Origin: a virus | Reading direction: 5' to 3' (one strand) | IMG/VR virus record: IMGVR_UViG_3300020723_000223 | Span: 1-44,880 of that record | Length of the DNA stretch: 44,880 nt | In this document: positions 39,818 to 44,880 of the stretch, one piece after another | Position numbering within the stretch: position 1 is the first letter of the stretch | Layout of the letters: each line of letters begins with the position of its first letter | Notes under the pieces: model-generated | Database searches by the model: none | Told to the model about the DNA's origin: nothing | Seen by the model: the letters and a program-made list of their open reading frames with translations, nothing else | Position numbers and translations under genes: made by a program

Positions 39818-39825
39818 TATTTATG
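39818..39825 (-). promoter_or_regulatory. Late promoter followed by a leader hairpin
   Basis: CATAAATA on the minus strand, then TCCCGTA-TTGG-TACGGGA whose right arm contains the GGGA that would serve as ribosome binding site for 39794. Confidence 0.55.
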
Positions 39826-39826
39826 G

Positions 39827-40132
39827 TTAAAGTTCTTCGAACGTTGGAGTTAAAGGAAAATTGTTTGCTCTGGAAAAACTAATCGTTTCCAAAGTCTTTT
39901 CCTCTGCTACTTCTCTTGTATATGGCGCACCTGCAATACCTTGTCCGGTGACATGGATGGCCTTTGTTATCTCAAGTGCTTCTTCAGCAGTCTTATGAAA
40001 GATGCGTGTGAGCACAGAGATTACAAAATCAAATGTAGTCTTGTCGTCATTGTGAAGTAATACCTTATACATTTTTGGGATGACAACCTTAATAGTTTCG
40101 TCAATCTTTTCAATAACTTCAATTTCAGGCAT
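39827..40132 (-). CDS. clpS: ClpS N-degron adaptor
   Basis: A 101-residue ClpS. The core [20 protein letters not shown] carries the Asn/Asp pocket residues (28-30), and [11 protein letters not shown] holds the conserved His60. TREVAEEKT is the helix facing ClpA. ClpS delivers proteins with N-terminal Leu, Phe, Trp or Tyr to ClpAP. The pocket gatekeeper corresponding to E. coli Met40 is Phe34 here. The ATG at 40132 (AAGGAAG upstream) overlaps the endonuclease stop; the longer frame to 40174 has no initiation signal. Confidence 0.93.
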   Translation of the reverse strand: MPEIEVIEKIDETIKVVIPKMYKVLLHNDDKTTFDFVISVLTRIFHKTAEEALEITKAIHVTGQGIAGAPYTREVAEEKTLETISFSRANNFPLTPTFEEL

Positions 40133-40769
40133 GATATTCTTCCTTGTTTGTATATGTATTGTATCTCTTAGCAAGAGATATATTATCCTTATGTTCTTGC
40201 GTTCTTACAGGTTTCGGACGACCCTTCAATGCTGCCGAAATTTTATCTTTATGTTCTTGCGTATGTGGTATCTGTTTCTTACCTGTATGACTTATAGAAA
40301 TCTTCATTTTTACTTCCTCAGAGCGTGTCTTACCTCTTTTGGTTCTTGCCATATTTTCTATATGTTCGGGTGTTTGTTGTTTTCCGATCTTAGACAAGGA
40401 CATTTTTTCCTTTGTCTCTTCTGAAAATATTCTACCAGTTAGTGATGCTGAAAGTTTATCTTTGTGCTCTTTTGTAAAAATTGCCCCAATCGATCCTTCA
40501 CCACCTTCGGTTCTGTTATGTAAGATACCTGTACCTATATCTTTTCTTCCGTACCATCTAATCATTCTTCGTTCTAGACATAAAGAACCAAATTCAGTTA
40601 ATTTTGTTTCTAGAAATACTATATTATTTTTATCTGCTGGTACAGATACACCTTTATGTTTTCGATATGCTCGATTACCAGATCCCTTACCTATATAGTA
40701 AGGTGTTCCGCACCCGGCAACTATCGATTCTTGCGATCTAATGTATGCGTAAACATAAAAATTTTTCAT
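40125..40769 (-). CDS. GIY-YIG homing endonuclease with NUMOD3 repeats
   Basis: The GIY-YIG core is FYVYAYIR...[18 protein letters not shown] (residues ~4-38), with Glu in CLERRMI. Several NUMOD3 repeats follow ([56 protein letters not shown]). It lies between hsp20 and clpS and overlaps the clpS start by 8 nt, so the nuclease and adaptor share a message from the promoter at 40798-40826. Confidence 0.88.
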   Translation of the reverse strand: MKNFYVYAYIRSQESIVAGCGTPYYIGKGSGNRAYRKHKGVSVPADKNNIVFLETKLTEFGSLCLERRMIRWYGRKDIGTGILHNRTEGGEGSIGAIFTKEHKDKLSASLTGRIFSEETKEKMSLSKIGKQQTPEHIENMARTKRGKTRSEEVKMKISISHTGKKQIPHTQEHKDKISAALKGRPKPVRTQEHKDNISLAKRYNTYTNKEEYHA

Positions 40770-40779
40770 CTGTCCAAAT

Positions 40780-40814
40780 CCTAGGTGTGTAACATGTATT
40801 ATTGCACACCTAGG
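40780..40814 (-). promoter_or_regulatory. Inverted repeat around the endonuclease-clpS promoter
   Basis: CCTAGGTGTG / CACACCTAGG, 10-bp perfect arms with a 15-nt gap. One arm lies in the promoter spacer and the other near the expected transcription start. It could be an operator, or a weak terminator for hsp20. Confidence 0.5.
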
Positions 40815-40826
40815 TCCCTATGTCAA
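40798..40826 (-). promoter_or_regulatory. Sigma70-like promoter upstream of endonuclease and clpS
   Basis: TTGACA, 17-nt spacer and AATAAT on the minus strand. Confidence 0.7.
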
Positions 40827-40832
40827 TAGAGT

Positions 40833-41243
40833 TTACTTGATAGCGATAAGCTTAGGCTTCGCTTCATCAGGTATATTTTTTATAAAACTAACTGTGAGAA
40901 TACCATCTTCCATAGTAGCATTGTTCACTTCAAAGTATTCCGCAATACGGAAACTCTTTGAGAATGATCGGCCTGCAATTCCACGGTATTGATATTCAGA
41001 TTCGGGACTTAATCCCTTATCACCTTGGATTGTTAACAATCCTTGATGTTCTTCCATTTTTACTTCACTTTTCTTAAAACCTGCCACAGCAAGTTCTAAA
41101 TAGAACTCATCATCAGAAACTCTGACAATATTGTGTGGTGGATAGTTATTATTTTGAAATTGAAAATCTCTGAATGCTGGTGCAAAACCAACGCTCATGG
41201 ATTCGAGTTGATTAAATAATCGTGTGAAATCATTGTGTGACAT
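40833..41243 (-). CDS. Hsp20 small heat-shock protein
   Basis: A 136-residue alpha-crystallin protein: FYLELAVAGFKKSEVKMEEH opens the core and GIAGRSFSKSFRIAE, DGILTV and IPDEAKPKLIAIK follow, as in IbpA-type and phage Hsp20s. It holds unfolded proteins for later refolding or degradation. AAGGAG precedes the ATG. The ~97-nt leader from the GATAAATA at 41340-41347 contains CCCATGGTGGG and GCGGTATGACACCGC hairpins. Confidence 0.93.
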   Translation of the reverse strand: MSHNDFTRLFNQLESMSVGFAPAFRDFQFQNNNYPPHNIVRVSDDEFYLELAVAGFKKSEVKMEEHQGLLTIQGDKGLSPESEYQYRGIAGRSFSKSFRIAEYFEVNNATMEDGILTVSFIKNIPDEAKPKLIAIK

Positions 41244-41339
41244 AATTACTCCTTAAGCAAGTTTATCGTGCTATATCAAAACACGTTGCGGTGTCATACC
41301 GCTAAATTGTAAAACCCCACCATGGGCATCTTACACATT

Positions 41340-41347
41340 TATTTATC
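41340..41347 (-). promoter_or_regulatory. Late promoter of hsp20
   Basis: GATAAATA on the minus strand, 97 nt before the hsp20 ATG; the longest apparent leader in the window. Confidence 0.5.
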
Positions 41348-41382
41348 TCTGATAAACTCAAGATATTAGTATTATAAAAGAT

Positions 41383-41406
41383 AAAAGGCTTGATGTCAAG
41401 CCTTTT
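41383..41406 (-). terminator. Terminator after the bS21 gene
   Basis: AAAAGGCTTGA / TCAAGCCTTTT with a two-base nominal loop. Confidence 0.85.
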
Positions 41407-41425
41407 AAGTAACGTAAAACCTAGA

Positions 41426-41686
41426 TTAATATTTCTTGTCTTTGTGCCACTGCCCGTTAGTAATCATTTCTTCGACAGATCTTTCCCAGCGTTTACGAGC
41501 TTGCTTCTTCATGCGTTGCTTCAATACAGCAGGCTTCTCATAGGCCATTTTCTCTTTAACAATTTGAAGCAACCCAGAGTCCTGGACCTTCTTGCTAAAT
41601 GTACGCAAAGCCCGACCAAAGTCATCATTTCGTACTTCCACTGTCATGCCCCTGTGTTTTCTGCCGTCTCTGTATTGTTTACTCAT
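41426..41686 (-). CDS. rpsU: Ribosomal protein bS21 homologue
   Basis: An 86-residue bS21: [30 protein letters not shown] and [19 protein letters not shown] align with [30 protein letters not shown] and EFYEKPTTERKR of E. coli. It has an extra basic N-terminal stretch and a C-terminal QWHKDKKY. bS21 sits near the anti-Shine-Dalgarno end of 16S rRNA and influences initiation. The ATG at 41686 overlaps the clpX stop; the frame extends to 41716 inside clpX. It is followed by a terminator. Confidence 0.9.
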   Translation of the reverse strand: MSKQYRDGRKHRGMTVEVRNDDFGRALRTFSKKVQDSGLLQIVKEKMAYEKPAVLKQRMKKQARKRWERSVEEMITNGQWHKDKKY

Positions 41687-42914
41687 TGTTTGCTCGTTTC
41701 TTTGCCTTGTATACATGTTTAATTGTTCCTAACGCATCAACAAATATCTTGTTAACGCCATCCTTTGCTAATCGCGGTAAAATAAATTGCGTAGCTTGGA
41801 GGTCTCTTTCAATGATTGAACGTAAACCTCGCGCACCAATCTTTTGCTTTAAACACAATTCAGCTACATTAAGTAAGTATTTATCATCGAAGTCCAAAGT
41901 GACGCCTTCATATTTAAATAATGCTTTAAACTGCTCAATAATACTGTTCTTTGGTTCTTTTAAGATACGAATCAACATATCTATTGTTACATCATCGAAA
42001 ACAACTGTAACAGGGCAGCGACCAACAAACTCCGGAATAAGACCATATTTGATAAGATCATCTGGCTGTATATTCTTAATTGCTTGAGAGAATGGAACCT
42101 TCATATTCAAACTAGCACCAATACCAATACTCGTCTTTGACCGATTCTTTCTAATAACTTCATCTAGTCCCACAAAGGCACCACTACATATAAACAATAT
42201 ATCTTTTGTGTCAAAATCAATAGGATCTTCAAAGCCATCATCAATCTTTACAATGGTACCTTCAATGAGTTTTAGCAATGCCTGCTGTACACCTTCTCCT
42301 GATACATCTCTGCTAACCGATGCAGATTCACTCCTGCGACTTTTCTTATCGATTTCGTCAATAAAAACAATTCCCATACGTGCTCTATCTAAATCGTCAT
42401 CAGCATTGGCAACAAGGCGTCGGATTAAATTTTCTACATCTTCGCCTACATAACCTGCTTCAGTTAATGTGGTGGCATCTGCTATTACATATGGTAGGTC
42501 AAACAATTTAGCTATGGTCTTTACAGCAAGTGTCTTACCGCATCCACTCTCGCCAATCATTAATAAATTAGACTTTTCAATTTCAGTTTTAGTCTTATTA
42601 TTGATACGTTTGTAATGATTATATACTGCTACAGAAATAGCAATCTTTGCTCCATCTTGTCCTATAACATATTCATCTAGGTAAGCCTTGATAGCTTCAG
42701 GAGTAGGAACTTTTTCTTTCTTCTTTTTTGTTACTACATCTATTTCTTCTGTATGTAATATATTGTATGTAACATCTACACATTCGTTGCAGATATAGAT
42801 ATTCTTACCATTGAATTCAGGGCCTTCAACCATTTGTTCAACTTGATGTCGATTCTTTCCACAGTAGGAACAATTGACTATCTTCTTAATTCCGGTATCT
42901 TCAGTTTTGTCCAT
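41679..42914 (-). CDS. clpX: ClpX-type AAA+ unfoldase
   Basis: A 411-residue ClpX, the length of host ClpX. The zinc-binding domain has Cys15, Cys18, Cys42 and Cys45 (CSYCGKN...CNECVD). Walker A is GESGCGKT (121-128), the pore loop GYVGED (154-159), Walker [10 protein letters not shown] (182-190), and [16 protein letters not shown] follows. The ClpP-docking loop reads IGI (263-265) where E. coli has [15 protein letters not shown] and [12 protein letters not shown] complete the family signatures. GAGG precedes the ATG, which overlaps the upstream membrane-protein gene. It is co-transcribed with bS21. Confidence 0.95.
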   Translation of the reverse strand: MDKTEDTGIKKIVNCSYCGKNRHQVEQMVEGPEFNGKNIYICNECVDVTYNILHTEEIDVVTKKKKEKVPTPEAIKAYLDEYVIGQDGAKIAISVAVYNHYKRINNKTKTEIEKSNLLMIGESGCGKTLAVKTIAKLFDLPYVIADATTLTEAGYVGEDVENLIRRLVANADDDLDRARMGIVFIDEIDKKSRRSESASVSRDVSGEGVQQALLKLIEGTIVKIDDGFEDPIDFDTKDILFICSGAFVGLDEVIRKNRSKTSIGIGASLNMKVPFSQAIKNIQPDDLIKYGLIPEFVGRCPVTVVFDDVTIDMLIRILKEPKNSIIEQFKALFKYEGVTLDFDDKYLLNVAELCLKQKIGARGLRSIIERDLQATQFILPRLAKDGVNKIFVDALGTIKHVYKAKKRANNE

Positions 42915-44475
42915 TTTGAGACCTCTTAAATTCTGCTAACCAGCTCGACGTTATGGGATATTTATGGCTAGCGACTGCTTCCACGACCCCCTTATGAGTG
43001 CTTTGTACTTTTGTTTCTTCCTTAACAATCTTCTGTCCCTCTCCAAATATCTTTTCATACGCCGGCGTGGTACGCGAGGTCGCCTCGCGTATGTGGGTTT
43101 TGGCGCCAGGCGGCTCAATCTGCGTAGACTTTTCTTCTTCATTTACTTTTTGTGGAATAAAATGTGTTGTGATTACGGCAGCATCTTTGTATATCGATTC
43201 TTCCACGGTGGTGGTTTCTTCAACTGGTCCCGTGGAAACTTGCCTGCTGCTAATTCTCGTAAGATGTGGTGAACGTATGATGGGCATCGGGCTGTTGCTG
43301 ATGAACGCATTTGTCTCCAGTACTGTATTTTCTTCCTCATTTAACGAAACCATAGCTTTCGGCAATATCGGTACAGGTATGGCATCTTCTTCTGGACGTT
43401 CTCCAACCACCGACCCCTCCATCGGCGGAATATCGCTGACTTGCTCAGGCGGCGATATACTAACCTCGACCTCTTTGCGTTGCTCTTCGTTAGGCGCGGT
43501 AATTCTTCCTGATTCAATAAGTTCATCATTCGATCTGTGCTGCTTATCCTGTGTGGGCGACTTCTCTTCTTCATGGATTACTTCTGGTATCTCGGTAATG
43601 ACGAGATCGGGGATGGTAGACTCGACGACTTGTGCATCATGCTCAACGATCGGAGTCGGGACATCGGCCACAATGGTTCCATCTTCTGATAAGATATTAT
43701 CTTTAGTTGAATAGGTGTTCTCTTTCTCATCTTGTATTCTTAACAACGTATGATTCGCAGCTACCAGCAGTATAACAGCAAGTGGGTCAAGAGTCGATAC
43801 AATAAGAAGCGTGAATAGTCTTACTGCTGCTTCAATGTTTTTACTGGCATCTTCTGCCACACCATAAAACAACTCTGCAATATAACGAATTGGACCTACG
43901 TCCAATTGTTGCTTCCTAACTTCGGATTGTAATTTCAATCGTTCATCACTAAATGTATCAATACGCTTCTGTGAAGCGTCAATATCATCTCTTAGTTGTT
44001 TACGCTGAGGTGCTTGGCTTTTTCTAACTGCTAAGGATTTATCTGTTCTATCTTTACCAATATAGGAATTGATGGTATTATCTAATTGTGCGATAACTTT
44101 CTCATCATCAGTAATTACAGATTTCTCTCTTGCTATTTGTTGTTCTAATCTTTCTACCTTAGCACCATTATCTATTGTGCCGCCACCTTGATCTAAGTGT
44201 GCCTTACTTAAGAATCCAAATGTGCCTATACTTGTCGCAATCATAAGCGCAAATACAAATCCAATGAGTGGTGTTTTAAGTTTCCAATCAGCAAATTTCC
44301 AGTTACGATATACCCAGCTAGTAGTGACTAGTTTTGCTAACGCTAATACTATACCCATAATAAGAGCGTGCATTGGACTGGCAGCATAGATTGTCATAAA
44401 TCCAATAATCGAAAACCAATCGGCGACAGCAGCCAAAGATAAGGCTGCTAAAAGAGTTATTAGTGCAAATGTCAT
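42901..44475 (-). CDS. Multi-span membrane protein with long cytoplasmic-type tail (524 aa)
   Basis: Membrane helices are predicted at ~3-30, 33-53, 68-90 and 217-241, with a coiled coil at ~105-195. The ~270-residue C-terminal tail is acidic and Pro/Thr/Glu-rich, probably disordered. Similar N-terminal domains seem widespread in aquatic phages but I know of no assigned function. A GATAAATA promoter (44480-44487) ends four bases before the ATG, so the message is probably leaderless. It leads the operon with clpX and bS21. Confidence 0.7.
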   Translation of the reverse strand: MTFALITLLAALSLAAVADWFSIIGFMTIYAASPMHALIMGIVLALAKLVTTSWVYRNWKFADWKLKTPLIGFVFALMIATSIGTFGFLSKAHLDQGGGTIDNGAKVERLEQQIAREKSVITDDEKVIAQLDNTINSYIGKDRTDKSLAVRKSQAPQRKQLRDDIDASQKRIDTFSDERLKLQSEVRKQQLDVGPIRYIAELFYGVAEDASKNIEAAVRLFTLLIVSTLDPLAVILLVAANHTLLRIQDEKENTYSTKDNILSEDGTIVADVPTPIVEHDAQVVESTIPDLVITEIPEVIHEEEKSPTQDKQHRSNDELIESGRITAPNEEQRKEVEVSISPPEQVSDIPPMEGSVVGERPEEDAIPVPILPKAMVSLNEEENTVLETNAFISNSPMPIIRSPHLTRISSRQVSTGPVEETTTVEESIYKDAAVITTHFIPQKVNEEEKSTQIEPPGAKTHIREATSRTTPAYEKIFGEGQKIVKEETKVQSTHKGVVEAVASHKYPITSSWLAEFKRSQNGQN

Positions 44476-44479
44476 CTAA

Positions 44480-44487
44480 TATTTATC
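44480..44487 (-). promoter_or_regulatory. Late promoter abutting the membrane-protein start
   Basis: GATAAATA, then TTAG, then ATG on the minus strand, the same arrangement as at the IscA/ErpA gene. Confidence 0.6.
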
Positions 44488-44488
44488 G

Positions 44489-44776
44489 CTAATTTTCTTC
44501 CGGTAGAATTTCTTCAATCATTGGATAGTCATAAAGGCCAAAATGCACATGATATACTTTTCCACCTAAGCGATATACATCAGTCATCGTGCGCTGATTA
44601 TTACTCGAGCTTTCTGGTTTTATAGCTTGCAGCAATGGAAGAACAAACTCTCGTTCTTCTTTACCTAACTCACGTCTGGGCGGACCCATAACTTTACGCA
44701 TGAATGCTTTAAGACGTAAAGGATCCTTGCGGAGTTCTTCTCCCCATTTCTGCATGTCTGTTAATTTTTTTGCCAT
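44489..44776 (-). CDS. Conserved phage protein (95 aa)
   Basis: Basic N-terminal half (LRLKAFMRKVMGPPRRELGK), then TMTDVYRLGGKVYHVHFGLY and DYPMIEEILPEE, a pattern I associate with small proteins of aquatic T4-like phages. AAGGA precedes the ATG. Function unknown. Confidence 0.6.
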   Translation of the reverse strand: MAKKLTDMQKWGEELRKDPLRLKAFMRKVMGPPRRELGKEEREFVLPLLQAIKPESSSNNQRTMTDVYRLGGKVYHVHFGLYDYPMIEEILPEEN

Positions 44777-44880
44777 GGTCTATTCCTTTGCTTCATATCT
44801 TCGAGTGATAGAGATTCATGAGTCCATCCTAATACTCTTAGTGCCTCCTTAGATGCTTCCTTCAACTCTTCCGTTGTAGC
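44761..44880 (-). CDS. C-terminal end of a gene entering from the right (partial)
   Basis: An open frame from the window edge encodes ~39 residues ending EDMKQRNRPWQKN. Its stop lies 16 bases inside the next gene, matching the overlap style of the region. Too short to assign. Confidence 0.5.
   Translation of the reverse strand, partial: ATTEELKEASKEALRVLGWTHESLSLEDMKQRNRPWQKN

Noticed and set aside
42998-43714. 238-aa plus-strand open frame opposite the membrane-protein gene
   Set aside because: Ser/Cys/Thr-rich antisense shadow of a clear minus-strand gene, with no ribosome binding site or promoter.
1-44880. Prophage or bacterial chromosome origin of the window
   Set aside because: No integrase, attachment repeats or bacterial operons; dense overlapping phage genes and T4-type late promoters fit a lytic phage genome.

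Overview
The window looks like part of the genome of a large, AT-rich, T4-like myovirus. No ribosomal RNA, metabolic operon or integrase is present. Genes are tightly packed, with many ATGA or TAATG start/stop overlaps, and nearly all lie on the minus strand. Hallmark phage genes are long tail-fibre-like proteins, a gp44-type clamp loader, a gp31/GroES-like co-chaperonin, PhoH, MazG, dCMP deaminase, an RNA ligase and four free-standing homing endonucleases. Many transcription units start with NATAAATA, the T4-type late promoter, and a few start with sigma70-like TTGACA-N17 promoters. ClpA, ClpS and a proteobacterial-type A-type Fe-S carrier suggest a Gram-negative, probably proteobacterial host. 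That host call is inference.

Layout. (1) 86-8198: tail fibre and other virion proteins. (2) 8291-13465: ClpA, a CbpA-type DnaJ, translation factor IF-1, two conserved phage proteins and an HNH endonuclease. (3) 13560-15681: phoH on the plus strand, two small membrane proteins and a GIY-YIG-like endonuclease. (4) 15730-20674: one minus-strand operon with a kinase-nucleotidylyltransferase fusion, a HAD nucleotidase, the clamp loader, the co-chaperonin and a short DnaE-like fragment. (5) 20711-26396: many small unknown proteins, several sharing a C-terminal FKxxxDAxxFKLxW-like motif, plus dCMP deaminase and MazG. (6) 26504-30513: a lipase-like hydrolase, an IscA/ErpA-type Fe-S carrier, ClpP, two plus-strand genes (one an endonuclease), an Hc1-like histone protein and a DnaQ-type exonuclease. 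(7) 30614-36884: three acidic, probably virion-associated proteins. (8) 37002-44880: RNA ligase, tiny membrane and zinc-motif proteins, a tRNA-like element, a possible SufB/D-like protein, ClpS, Hsp20, ribosomal protein bS21, ClpX and a membrane protein.

The most striking feature is a dispersed proteostasis and translation-control set. It includes the proteolytic core ClpP, two unfoldases (ClpA with an IGF loop, ClpX with an IGI loop), the N-degron adaptor ClpS, Hsp20, DnaJ and a GroES-like co-chaperonin. IF-1 and bS21 are also encoded, and both act at translation initiation. Together these could let the phage redirect host protein degradation by the N-end rule and ClpX pathways, fold its virion proteins, and bias ribosomes toward its own messages.

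A second pattern may be linked. At least five genes have a T4-type late promoter ending only 4-7 nt before the ATG, which predicts leaderless or nearly leaderless late mRNAs. Other late genes have inverted repeats that start right at the promoter, in three cases with the ribosome binding site in the loop. A degenerate tRNA-like element with a long D-loop insertion lies at 38225-38364.

All calls were made by eye from sequence and translated proteins. No database search or folding program was run.
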